A stretch of DNA of 64,000 nt from Hwanghaeella sp964350445. GTDB taxonomy: Bacteria; Pseudomonadota; Alphaproteobacteria; UBA8366; Aestuariispiraceae. Both the position numbers and the translations under genes were made by a program. The stretch lies in contig CAYGKA010000006.1 in the NCBI GenBank assembly GCA_964350445.1, positions 62,001-126,000 of the forward strand, written 5' to 3'. A model generated the notes under the pieces. It saw only the letters and a list, made by a program, of their open reading frames with translations. It had not been told where the DNA came from and did not search any database. Below, in pieces: positions 34,225 through 42,176 of this stretch (positions are counted from its first letter, which is position 1; every line of letters begins with the position of its first letter).

Positions 34225-35121
34225 ATGCTCACAGCAACCGCAATCCTGATCGACGGCTTGATCGAGGCTTCCTATCTGTTCCTCGTCGCCCTTGGCCTGA
34301 CGCTGATCTTCGGCGTCATGAAAATCCTCAACGTGGCGCACGGCTCGTTCTACGCCTTCGGCGCCTATGCATCGGCGACGGCGATCGGCTGGTGGTTCGC
34401 GAACGGCCTGCCGGATTTCGGCAGTTTCGCGGTGATGTTCGGAATCGCCATCGGGCTTGGCATCATGTTCGGTTTGCTGTTGGAAGTCGGACTTTTGAAG
34501 CGAATGTACGGCCGCGACGAAGTGATCATCGTGCTGGTGACCTTCGCCAGCTTCCTGATGCTGGAAGATGTGATCATTTGGATCTGGGGTGGCGACCCCT
34601 ACTTCGCCTTCGAACCCTATTCGCTTCTTGGCGACATCCAGTTCGGCACGCTGTTCTATTCAAACTACGATCTTGCGCTGATCGGACTCGCCGTCGCGCT
34701 GGCCGCGGCGACATGGCTGATCCTGAACCGCACCGCAAAGGGCCGCCTGCTGCTGGCGGTCATTCACGACACCGAAATGGCGGCAGCCTTCGGGGTCAAC
34801 GTAAAACGCTATTTTACCGTGACCTTCATCGTCGGCGCCACGCTCGGCTGCCTCGGCGGGGCGGTCATGGCACCTAAAATCTCCGTCGCGCCCGGCATCG
34901 GGGTCGAGGTGATCGTCCTCGCCTTCGCCATCGTGGTGCTCGGCGGCATGGGCAGCATCTGGGGGGCGATTATCGGCGCGCTTGTCGTCGGCATCGCCCG
35001 GGCCGCATCGGTCCATCTGTTCCCGGAAGTTGAGTTATTCGTCATTTACGCGGTGATGACCCTGGTGCTGATTTTCAGGCCCGAAGGCCTGTTCATGCGC
35101 CAAAAAGCCCGCAAGATTTAG
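34225..35121 (+). CDS. livH: Branched-chain-type ABC transporter permease
   Basis: ATG 34225 with GAGGGA upstream gives 298 residues. The protein has about eight transmembrane segments and the LivH signature GLTLIFGVMKILNVAHGSFYAFGAYAS near the N-terminus. Later it contains AFAIVVLGGMGSIWGAIIGALVVG, a LivH/LivM hallmark coupling loop. It forms the membrane channel with LivM. The next gene starts 8 nt downstream. Confidence 0.92.
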   Translation: MLTATAILIDGLIEASYLFLVALGLTLIFGVMKILNVAHGSFYAFGAYASATAIGWWFANGLPDFGSFAVMFGIAIGLGIMFGLLLEVGLLKRMYGRDEVIIVLVTFASFLMLEDVIIWIWGGDPYFAFEPYSLLGDIQFGTLFYSNYDLALIGLAVALAAATWLILNRTAKGRLLLAVIHDTEMAAAFGVNVKRYFTVTFIVGATLGCLGGAVMAPKISVAPGIGVEVIVLAFAIVVLGGMGSIWGAIIGALVVGIARAASVHLFPEVELFVIYAVMTLVLIFRPEGLFMRQKARKI

Positions 35122-35129
35122 GAGGCAGC

Positions 35130-36092
35130 ATGACATCCGCTTTCAAAAGCAAGCTGCTCTATCTGGGCCTGCCGATCGCCCTGGCGCTTGGACTGTTCAT
35201 GCCGGATTGGGCGATCTTCCTCGGCATCATCAGCTTGGCAAAGGGGCTCGTCGTGCTCGGCCTCATGCTGTTGTGGCGCACGGGGCTCGTCTCCTTCGGC
35301 CAGGGCCTTTTCTATGGTGCGGGCGCCTACGCGGTCGGCATCCTGCCGCAATATGTGCCGATCTCGGACGCCTTTCTTCTGGTGCTGATCAGCGCCGTTG
35401 GCGCCGGAGTCATCGCTTTCGGTCTCGGTTTCCTGCTTCGCCGGTACCGTGAAATCTTCTTTGCGATGCTCTGCATGGCGTTCTCGATGATCTTCTACGG
35501 CATTCTGGTGAAGAGCGAGAGCCTGGGATCGACCGACGGCTTCAATGTCGTCCAAACGACGTATCTGGGCTATACGCCGGCCGAACCGATCGAAATGCAG
35601 CGTATACTCTACGCCATGACGGCGCTTGTCTCCTGGCTCGCCTGCTTGTTCGTGAACCGCTATCTGGGCAGTACGATGGGCCGCCTGACCCGGGCCATCA
35701 AAGACAACGAATTGCGCGTCGAGTATCTCGGCTTTTCAGCCAAGGTCGCCGTGCATTTCAAGTTTGTCGTCGCCGCCGTCCTGGCCGGAGCCGGCGGAGC
35801 ATTGGCCGCGATCGCCATCGGGCACGTCGATCCGGAGATGGTCTGGTGGATCCAATCGGGCGAGTTTGTCTTCGTCACGATCCTTTCCGGCGTCGGCAAC
35901 GTTATCGCCCCGCTGGTCGGATCCATCGTGTTCGAAATTCTTCGGACATTCGCAATCGAATACGCGCCGCAAGCGTGGCAGTTCGTCGTCGGCGGTTGCC
36001 TGCTGGCGGTGATCATGTTCCTGCCCGGCGGTTTGTGGAGCCTTATCGAACGCTCAAGGGAGGGTCGAGATGACGGCGATTCTACGCGCTGA
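35130..36092 (+). CDS. livM: Branched-chain-type ABC transporter permease
   Basis: This 320-residue polytopic protein begins with a hydrophobic segment (YLGLPIALALGLFMPDW). It carries LivM features such as TGLVSFGQGLFYGAGAYAVG (loop contacting ATPase) and AVHFKFVVAAVLAGAGGALAA. The LGGxGSxxG-like late motif is present as LSGVGNVIAPLVGSIVFE. It pairs with LivH. The coding region overlaps the LivG start by 23 nt (36070-36092). Confidence 0.92.
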   Translation: MTSAFKSKLLYLGLPIALALGLFMPDWAIFLGIISLAKGLVVLGLMLLWRTGLVSFGQGLFYGAGAYAVGILPQYVPISDAFLLVLISAVGAGVIAFGLGFLLRRYREIFFAMLCMAFSMIFYGILVKSESLGSTDGFNVVQTTYLGYTPAEPIEMQRILYAMTALVSWLACLFVNRYLGSTMGRLTRAIKDNELRVEYLGFSAKVAVHFKFVVAAVLAGAGGALAAIAIGHVDPEMVWWIQSGEFVFVTILSGVGNVIAPLVGSIVFEILRTFAIEYAPQAWQFVVGGCLLAVIMFLPGGLWSLIERSREGRDDGDSTR

Positions 36093-36837
36093 AAGCCTGA
36101 ATAAGTCCTTCGGGGCGGTCACCGCCGCCGACGATATCAACGTCACCATCGAAGAGGGCGAGGTCATTGGCGTCATTGGGGCCAATGGCGCCGGCAAGAC
36201 GACTTTCGTGAATATGGTAACGGGCTACCTGACCCCGACCAGCGGCAAGCTGTATTTCTACGACCGCGACATAACGGGTTTCGACCCCAAGGCGGCGACG
36301 GAAATCGGCATCTGCCGATCGTTCCAGATTCCACAGCTGTTCTCCACCGGCACCGCCTTTGAAAACCTGATGGTTGCTATGGGGATCGCGGAGGAGGGCA
36401 CCATGCCGTTCTGGGCGCAGCTCGATACGGAAGACCGCACGAAACGCTGTGAGGAAATCCTGGCGCGGTACGAGATCCATGAATACCGGGATCAGATCAC
36501 CCAGACCTTGCCTCAGGGCGTACGGAAACTTCTCGATATCGCAATGGCCAGTGTCCACAATCCCAAGATGCTGATGCTGGACGAACCCACCAGCGGCGTC
36601 ACCGCGGCGGAGAAGTTCAGCATTATGGATATCGTCGTCACCGCGCTGCAGCAGCAGGACGTGACGATCCTCTTCGTAGAACACGACATGGAAATCATCA
36701 GCCGCTATGCAACGCGCGTGTTGGCCTTCTATGACGGGCGCATCATCGCCGATGCCAAGCCTGAAGACGCGCTTGCCGATGAACAGGTCCGCCAGTTCGT
36801 GATCGGCGAAACGGTACATGCCGCTGCGGCTGGCTAA
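36070..36837 (+). CDS. livG: Branched-chain-type ABC transporter ATP-binding protein
   Basis: This 255-residue ATPase has Walker A GANGAGKTT (about residues 37-45), Walker B LMLDEPTSG and switch His in VEHDME. The signature region reads TLPQGVRKLLDIAMA rather than the LivG-type LSYGxQRxLEIARAL; the Gly is kept but the Ser is replaced by Pro. The start sits 23 nt inside livM, behind a GGGAGGG ribosome site. It drives import with LivF. Confidence 0.9.
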   Translation: MTAILRAESLNKSFGAVTAADDINVTIEEGEVIGVIGANGAGKTTFVNMVTGYLTPTSGKLYFYDRDITGFDPKAATEIGICRSFQIPQLFSTGTAFENLMVAMGIAEEGTMPFWAQLDTEDRTKRCEEILARYEIHEYRDQITQTLPQGVRKLLDIAMASVHNPKMLMLDEPTSGVTAAEKFSIMDIVVTALQQQDVTILFVEHDMEIISRYATRVLAFYDGRIIADAKPEDALADEQVRQFVIGETVHAAAAG

Positions 36838-36851
36838 GAGGGTTTTGCGAC

Positions 36852-37496
36852 ATGCTTACGGTTAAGAATCTCAGTGTCTATTTCGGATCCCAGCAAGTTC
36901 TGGACAATGTGTCGCTCGATCTGTCCGGCAATATGATGGCGGGGCTGATCGGCCGGAACGGAGCCGGCAAGACCACATTCATGCGGGCCGTCATGGGCCT
37001 GATCGACCAAATCGAGGGCGAGATCGAATTCGAAACCGTGGACCTGGCGCATTCGCCGACCCATGCCAGGGCCGGTATGGGTTTCGGCTACATGCCCGAA
37101 GATCGCAAGCTGGTGCCTGAGTTCACCGTGGAGGAGAACGTCCTGCTGCCGGCCTGGTCGACCAAGATGGCCCAGCCGCAGGAACGCCTGGAATGGGTCT
37201 ATTCCCTGATCCCGGAAGTGGCGAATTTCCGTGACCGTCGCGCGAACCAGCTTTCGGGCGGCCAACAGAAACTCGTCGCCCTCGCCCGCGCATTGCTCTG
37301 CGGCAACAAGATCCTGCTGTTGGATGAGCCGTTCGAAGGGGTCGCCCCCGCGCTCGCCCAGCGCCTTGCCCAAATCATCTTCGAGTTGAAGAAGGAAGGC
37401 ATGGCCGTCTTGATCGCCGACTCGAATGAACAACACGTCCGCGAGCTTATCGAGCGAACCTTCACAATTGAGCGCGGTGCTGTAACAGTAGGGTAG
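36852..37496 (+). CDS. livF: Branched-chain-type ABC transporter ATP-binding protein
   Basis: This 214-residue ATPase is slightly shorter than the usual LivF (about 235). Walker A is GRNGAGKTT, the signature is intact (QLSGGQQKLVALARAL), Walker B is ILLLDEPFEGV and the H-loop region reads IADSNEQH, without the usual His directly after Walker B's strand. It contains LivF-type GYMPEDRKLVPEFTVEENV. It lies 14 nt after livG; the DapA-family gene follows 23 nt later. Confidence 0.9.
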   Translation: MLTVKNLSVYFGSQQVLDNVSLDLSGNMMAGLIGRNGAGKTTFMRAVMGLIDQIEGEIEFETVDLAHSPTHARAGMGFGYMPEDRKLVPEFTVEENVLLPAWSTKMAQPQERLEWVYSLIPEVANFRDRRANQLSGGQQKLVALARALLCGNKILLLDEPFEGVAPALAQRLAQIIFELKKEGMAVLIADSNEQHVRELIERTFTIERGAVTVG

Positions 37497-37519
37497 TCTA
37501 ACGACGAAAGGAGCTTCCA

Positions 37520-38515
37520 ATGGCCCGCTTCAAGGATTTCGTACCCCAAGGCGTGATCCCCGCCACCTTGCTTGCTTTCGATAACGACCTTGCGATCGAT
37601 TGGGTGGAAACGCGCCGCCATCTGCTGCATGTTGCAGCGACGCCGGGGCTCTCCGCCATCACCGTCAATGGCCATGCCTCGGAAGTACATGCCTGCACGT
37701 TCGAGGAACAGCGGGCCTTGCTCGACAACACGCTGGACGATATCGGCGATCGTATCCCGGTGATCGCCGGGGTTTTCGCCGATGGAAGCCTTGAAGCCGC
37801 GAAACTCGCGAAAATGTCGGAAGAAGCCGGCGCCTCCGCCTTGCTGGTGTTCCCGTCCTCCGTCTTGATGATGGGGGGTGAGCGTCGACCCGAAATGGCG
37901 CTTGCCCATTTCAGCCGGATCGCGGAAGCAAGCGACCTGCCGATCATCTGTTTCAACTATGCCCGATGGACGAACCTGGCCTATCCGCTAGACACAATCC
38001 TGTCGCTCGCCGAAGCGATCCCCTCGATCAAGGCGATCAAGGATTGGACCGCGGAACCCGCAGAGCATGAGAAGAATATCCGCACGCTGCAATCGCTCAG
38101 CCGTCCGATAAATGTGCTGACCACCAACAGTGCGTGGTTGATGGCGTCGCTCTGCATGGGGGCAAAAGGCCTTCTTTCGGGCGCCGGCAGCATCATCCCC
38201 GATCTGCAGGTCGCGATGTTCAGAGCGGTTCAGAACAACGACCTGAGGACCGCTCGGGCATTGAATGACAGGATGCAGCCGGTGACCCAGGCTTTCTATT
38301 CGGCTCCCTTCCTGGATATGCACAACCGCATGAAGGAAGCCGCTGTCCTGTTGGGCCGGCAGGAGCGCGCGGTCGTGCGCCCGCCGCTCTCGAAACTCAC
38401 GGATGCTGAAATTCAACGCATCGGACAGGCGCTCAAAGACGCCCGCATTACCCATGATGGCGCCGAAGGCCTCAACCTCGGTCCTCTTGAAACGGCACTA
38501 AGCGCGGCTGAGTAA
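37520..38515 (+). CDS. DapA-family (dihydrodipicolinate synthase-like) lyase/aldolase
   Basis: This 331-residue TIM-barrel protein of the DHDPS/N-acetylneuraminate lyase family has its Schiff-base Lys at 174 (AIKDW) and active-site Tyr at 147 (FNY). The family's first substrate loop, usually a GTTGE-like sequence, reads NGHASEV here. The enzyme should form or cleave a C-C bond to pyruvate, or decarboxylate or dehydrate a keto-acid sugar. Because it closes the importer operon with no lysine-biosynthesis genes nearby, a catabolic aldolase is more likely than dapA. AAGGAG precedes the ATG. The substrate is unknown. Confidence 0.86.
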   Translation: MARFKDFVPQGVIPATLLAFDNDLAIDWVETRRHLLHVAATPGLSAITVNGHASEVHACTFEEQRALLDNTLDDIGDRIPVIAGVFADGSLEAAKLAKMSEEAGASALLVFPSSVLMMGGERRPEMALAHFSRIAEASDLPIICFNYARWTNLAYPLDTILSLAEAIPSIKAIKDWTAEPAEHEKNIRTLQSLSRPINVLTTNSAWLMASLCMGAKGLLSGAGSIIPDLQVAMFRAVQNNDLRTARALNDRMQPVTQAFYSAPFLDMHNRMKEAAVLLGRQERAVVRPPLSKLTDAEIQRIGQALKDARITHDGAEGLNLGPLETALSAAE

Positions 38516-38536
38516 GACCCCGGCCTTCGGGCGTCG

Positions 38537-39535
38537 CTAGGCGTCGCCCAGCGTCATGACGATTTTGCCCTGGACCTTGCCACCGCCGACATGGTCCAGC
38601 GCGTCCCTGTAGTTTTCCAGCGGCACCCGCTGCGTGATGATCGGGTCGAGTTTCCCCGCGGACCAGAAACCGAAGATTTCTTTTTGCGCGGCGGCAACGG
38701 CATCTGGCGCACGATCCCGATAGTCCGACCACTGGATGCCGCTGACGCCGATATTCTTGACCAGAAGGTAGTTCGAGCGGATCGCCGGTATATTCCCAGA
38801 TGCGAACCCCACGATCACCATCCGCCCGCACCATGCCATGGCGCGCAAGGCCGCTGCGTTGGCGTCCCCGCCGACGGGATCGATGACAATGTCGGCACCA
38901 TGGCCGCCCGTGACCTCTTTCACCGCATCGCGCAACCCGTCCTTCAGATTCTCCATGCCCAGGTCCACGACATGATCGGCGCCCGCCTGCCTGGCGAAAG
39001 CAGCGTTGGCTTCCCCTCTCGCGCCCGCGATAACGCAGGGTGAGCCAAGCGCCTTGGCAAGTTGGATGCTTGCCATGCCGACGCCGCCGGATGCGCCAAG
39101 GACCAGCACCGTATCGGATGGCTTGAACGACGCCCGTTCCATAAGCGAGAAATAAGCCGTCTGATAGACCAGCCCCAAGGCGGCGGCGATATCGAAGGGC
39201 ATGGCGTCCGGCAACGGGTAACAGGTCTGTGCCGGGGCCAACACCTTCTCGGCATAGGTACCGTATTCCACCTGAACGGCGACCCGGTCGCCAGGTTCGA
39301 GAGTCGTGACGCCCTCTCCTACCGCCTCGACGATGCCGGCCCCAGCCTTGCCTGGAGAAAACGGCAAAGGCGGCTTCACCTGGTAATTGCCTTCCATGAC
39401 CAGAATATCGGGGAAGTTCATATCCGCCGCCGAGAGGCGCACAAGGACCATGCCCGGCCGCGGCGCCGGATCGTCAACCGTTCTCAAAACCGCGTCACGG
39501 TAGGGGCCATAGGCCTCAACCAAAACCGCCTTCAT
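38537..39535 (-). CDS. Zinc-independent NADPH:quinone oxidoreductase-like MDR protein
   Basis: This 332-residue medium-chain dehydrogenase/reductase of the quinone oxidoreductase branch has an N-terminal GroES-like part and the dinucleotide fold with VLGASGGVGMASIQLAKALG. There are no zinc-binding Cys clusters, which suits the zeta-crystallin group. It would reduce a quinone or enoyl/enone C=C using NADPH. It is the last gene of the ten-gene acyl-CoA operon and overlaps the CaiB/racemase gene by 4 nt. Confidence 0.85.
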   Translation of the reverse strand: MKAVLVEAYGPYRDAVLRTVDDPAPRPGMVLVRLSAADMNFPDILVMEGNYQVKPPLPFSPGKAGAGIVEAVGEGVTTLEPGDRVAVQVEYGTYAEKVLAPAQTCYPLPDAMPFDIAAALGLVYQTAYFSLMERASFKPSDTVLVLGASGGVGMASIQLAKALGSPCVIAGARGEANAAFARQAGADHVVDLGMENLKDGLRDAVKEVTGGHGADIVIDPVGGDANAAALRAMAWCGRMVIVGFASGNIPAIRSNYLLVKNIGVSGIQWSDYRDRAPDAVAAAQKEIFGFWSAGKLDPIITQRVPLENYRDALDHVGGGKVQGKIVMTLGDA

Positions 39536-40650
39536 GGCAGTACCTCCTCATTGTCGGATCCAAGGGCTGGATAGGGGCGCTCCACCGCGTCGCCGCGCAA
39601 GGATGAGGCAATCGGCGTCGGCAATGCCGTGACCCCATTCCCGTCACCGTCGGCGATGCGGCGGTCGAAAATCCCCCTGGCTTTGAAATGCGGGTCTTCC
39701 ATCGCCTCGTCCACCGTCTTGACGATGGTGCAACAGCAATCCGCGGCAGCGAAAATTTCCCGCCAGTAATCAGAGGATTGGCCCACGATGATCTCGGCCA
39801 CGGCCTTTTTCGTCTTCGCCGCACCCCGCGTATCGTCGCGCAGGTCGATATCAAGACCGATGGTTTCGCAGAACGTTTCCCAAAATTTCTGTTCGATAGG
39901 CGCGGCGGCGACCATACGCCCGTCCGATGTCGGATAAAGTTGGTAACGCGGGCCGCCGCCGGTCACCAGGCTGTCTCCGTTGCCGGGGAATTTTCCGGTG
40001 ACCATGCCCTCGCCCATCGCCCAATACAGAAACGGGAAGAGACTATCGCTCATGGAAATATCGATAAAGGCACCCTCGCCCGTGCGGTCGCGTTCGCGCA
40101 ACGCAAGCAGGATATTGACGACCGCCGGATACGCCCCACCTGCGATATCCGCGATCAAGGCCGGCGGGACAGTCGGATGTTCGAGCGATCCCATGCTGAG
40201 CGACAACAGCCCCGTATCGCCGATGTAATTCAAGTCGTGCCCCGCCGCGCTATGCTTCGGACCGGTCTGACCATAGCCTGTGATGGCACAGTAGATGATG
40301 CCGGGGTTCAGCTTGCGCAGCGCTTCGTATCCGATGCCGAGGCGATCCATCACACCCGGCCGAAACTGTTCCATGACGATATCCGCTTCGCGAAACAGCG
40401 GCGCCAATCGTTCGATTTCGGCGGGGTCCTTCAAATCGACCGCAAGGCTCTTCTTGCCGCGGTTCAGCATCGCGAAGTTAATGGCGCTTCCACCCCATTT
40501 GGGATCGTAACTGCGCATTTCATCGCCCCGTCCCGGACGCTCGATCTTGATGACCTCCGCCCCCGCATCGGCGAGGAACAGAGTGGCCATCGGCCCCGGC
40601 AGCAATGTCGAAAAGTCGAGAACCTTGATCCCCGCAAGCGCGCCTTTCAC
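39532..40650 (-). CDS. CaiB/BaiF family protein, alpha-methylacyl-CoA racemase-like
   Basis: This 372-residue class III CoA-transferase-fold protein carries GHDLNYIGDTGLL at about residue 137 and ADIAGGAYPAV, positions that in alpha-methylacyl-CoA racemase (AMACR/MCR) provide the catalytic His and Asp. This favours racemisation of a 2-methylacyl-CoA over simple CoA transfer, though CaiB-type transferases share the fold. In a fatty or branched-acid pathway it would convert R to S epimers before acyl-CoA dehydrogenation. It overlaps the next gene by 1 nt and qor by 4 nt. Confidence 0.82.
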   Translation of the reverse strand: MKGALAGIKVLDFSTLLPGPMATLFLADAGAEVIKIERPGRGDEMRSYDPKWGGSAINFAMLNRGKKSLAVDLKDPAEIERLAPLFREADIVMEQFRPGVMDRLGIGYEALRKLNPGIIYCAITGYGQTGPKHSAAGHDLNYIGDTGLLSLSMGSLEHPTVPPALIADIAGGAYPAVVNILLALRERDRTGEGAFIDISMSDSLFPFLYWAMGEGMVTGKFPGNGDSLVTGGGPRYQLYPTSDGRMVAAAPIEQKFWETFCETIGLDIDLRDDTRGAAKTKKAVAEIIVGQSSDYWREIFAAADCCCTIVKTVDEAMEDPHFKARGIFDRRIADGDGNGVTALPTPIASSLRGDAVERPYPALGSDNEEVLP

Positions 40651-41285
40651 TACGACTTCCTTTCCCGCATCTTGGCGACCGTCGCGCGCCGCCCCGGCGC
40701 AAAGGAAGGCGTGCCGTAAACGTCGAACAGTGCGCTGGTGACGTCATGATGATGGGCAAGTCCGCCCCGCTCCAACCGCTCGATCGGTCCGTCAGGATAG
40801 CCCAGCCCCATCTTGCAGGTCAGGTCCATATCCGCCGCCGTAGCGAGCCCTTCATCCAGGAACCGCAGGGCATCGTTGTACTTCGGCCGCGCCAGGCGGT
40901 CGATGATCCGTCCAGCCTGATCGGCGCAAACGCTGACCTTGAAGCCGGCCGCTTCGAAGACCTGCTTCGCGGCCGCGATTGCCGCTTCCGGCGTGGCCGG
41001 CTGGCGAACCAGTTCGATTAGTTGGGACGGCGGGTCGTCACCGTTCCTGTAGCGGGCGAAACCGAGCACGTTAGACCCTTCCAGCATCGCGTTCTCACCC
41101 GTATGGACGCCAAGGCACTCAGTCCCCAGTTCGACCAGGATCGCAGCCTTCGACGGATCGTCGTTGAATGGGAGGCCGAGATAGATCGCGACATCGCCCT
41201 TCTCTGACGCGCTCGCCAGGAATTCATCGCCTTCCGGGAAGGACCGGCTTTCGCCGGATTTGTGGATTTCATAGCTCATGGTCAT
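40650..41285 (-). CDS. 3-hydroxyacyl-CoA dehydrogenase-like protein lacking the dinucleotide loop
   Basis: This 211-residue protein has a normal 3HCDH C-terminal domain (RPKYNDALRFLDEGLATA, then DMDLTCKMGLGYPDGPIERLE) and the second half of the N-terminal domain (ATPEAAIAAAKQVFEAAG). The GxGxxG loop and first strands are missing: the N-terminus reads SYEIHKSGESRSFPEGDEF and GDVAIYLGLPFNDDP. It should therefore bind substrate but not NAD in the usual way. A complete paralogue lies immediately upstream (41295-42176), so it may be a degenerate partner or regulator. ATG 41279 is an alternative start. No frameshift to an upstream GxGxxG was seen. Confidence 0.75.
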   Translation of the reverse strand: MTMSYEIHKSGESRSFPEGDEFLASASEKGDVAIYLGLPFNDDPSKAAILVELGTECLGVHTGENAMLEGSNVLGFARYRNGDDPPSQLIELVRQPATPEAAIAAAKQVFEAAGFKVSVCADQAGRIIDRLARPKYNDALRFLDEGLATAADMDLTCKMGLGYPDGPIERLERGGLAHHHDVTSALFDVYGTPSFAPGRRATVAKMRERKS

Positions 41286-41294
41286 GCTTCACCC

Positions 41295-42176
41295 TCACGC
41301 GCCGAACATGCCGGCGCCTTCGTAGTCGAAAAAGCCGCGGCCGGACTTCCGCCCAAGATGGCCAGCGGCGACCATCCGGCGCAGCAAGGGCGGTGTCGCC
41401 GCGCGCGGATCGTGGGTAATCGGATAAAACGCCTCGCACAGGCGCACCTGGGTATCCAGGCCGATCAGGTCGATCAGCTCCAACGGCCCCATGCGATAGC
41501 CAAGGCCGGTCTTGATCGCCTGGTCGATATCCGCCGGTTCGGCGACGCCGGCCTCAACCGCGCGGATACAGTCGTTGTTGAAGGGCACCAGCAGGGCGTT
41601 GAGGATGAAGCCCGGCTTGTCCTGAGTGCGGACGGGAATCTGCCCTGCCGCCTCTGTCCATGCCCAAGCTTCCTCGAAAGTCTCGGGACTTGTGTTGATG
41701 CCCGGTGACATTTCGATCAGCTTCATCAACTGTGCCGGCAGGCAAAAATGCATACCGACGACCTTATCCTCGCGGCCGCAGCCCGATGCGATTTCAGTGA
41801 TCGAAAGCGTGGAGGTGTTGGACGCGAAGATCGTCTCTTTCGGACAGATCGCATTGAGCTTGCCGAACAGCTCGCGCTTGGTTGCCAAGTCCTCGAACAC
41901 GGCCTCGATGACCATGTCGCAGTCACGCAGATCGTCGAGCGATGTGGTGCGCGAGAGGCGGCCCAGCACAGCATCGCGATCTTCCGGCGACATCTTGCCG
42001 CGTTCGACCGATTTCGCGAAAAAGCCGGCACTCTGCTGGTGGGCCTTTTCAAGCGGTTCGGCGGTCAGATCGTAGCAGACCGTCTCGAACCCCGCGCGCG
42101 CCGCGACGATTGCGATACCCGCCCCCATCGTGCCCCCCGCGCCGCAGACGCCGACGCGTTTGATTGCCCTCGTCAC
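41295..42176 (-). CDS. 3-hydroxyacyl-CoA (3-hydroxybutyryl-CoA type) dehydrogenase
   Basis: This complete 293-residue NAD(P)-dependent enzyme has the N-terminal loop GVCGAGGTMGAGIA (8-21), LTAEPLEKAHQQ and the mid-domain conserved SNTSTLSITEIA and VVGMHFCLPAQLMKLIEMSPG. The C-terminal 3HCDH domain reads GLGYRMGPLELIDLIGLDTQ. It oxidises a 3-hydroxyacyl-CoA to the 3-ketoacyl-CoA. It lacks the crotonase half of the FadB fusion; separate crotonases are encoded in the same operon. Its start overlaps the acyl-CoA dehydrogenase stop by 4 nt. Confidence 0.92.
   Translation of the reverse strand: MTRAIKRVGVCGAGGTMGAGIAIVAARAGFETVCYDLTAEPLEKAHQQSAGFFAKSVERGKMSPEDRDAVLGRLSRTTSLDDLRDCDMVIEAVFEDLATKRELFGKLNAICPKETIFASNTSTLSITEIASGCGREDKVVGMHFCLPAQLMKLIEMSPGINTSPETFEEAWAWTEAAGQIPVRTQDKPGFILNALLVPFNNDCIRAVEAGVAEPADIDQAIKTGLGYRMGPLELIDLIGLDTQVRLCEAFYPITHDPRAATPPLLRRMVAAGHLGRKSGRGFFDYEGAGMFGA

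Noticed and set aside
38516..38536. Short repeated GGCGTCGC sequence between convergent genes, possible terminator
   Set aside because: The stem is short and imperfect and no T-run follows; only 21 nt separate the stop codons.
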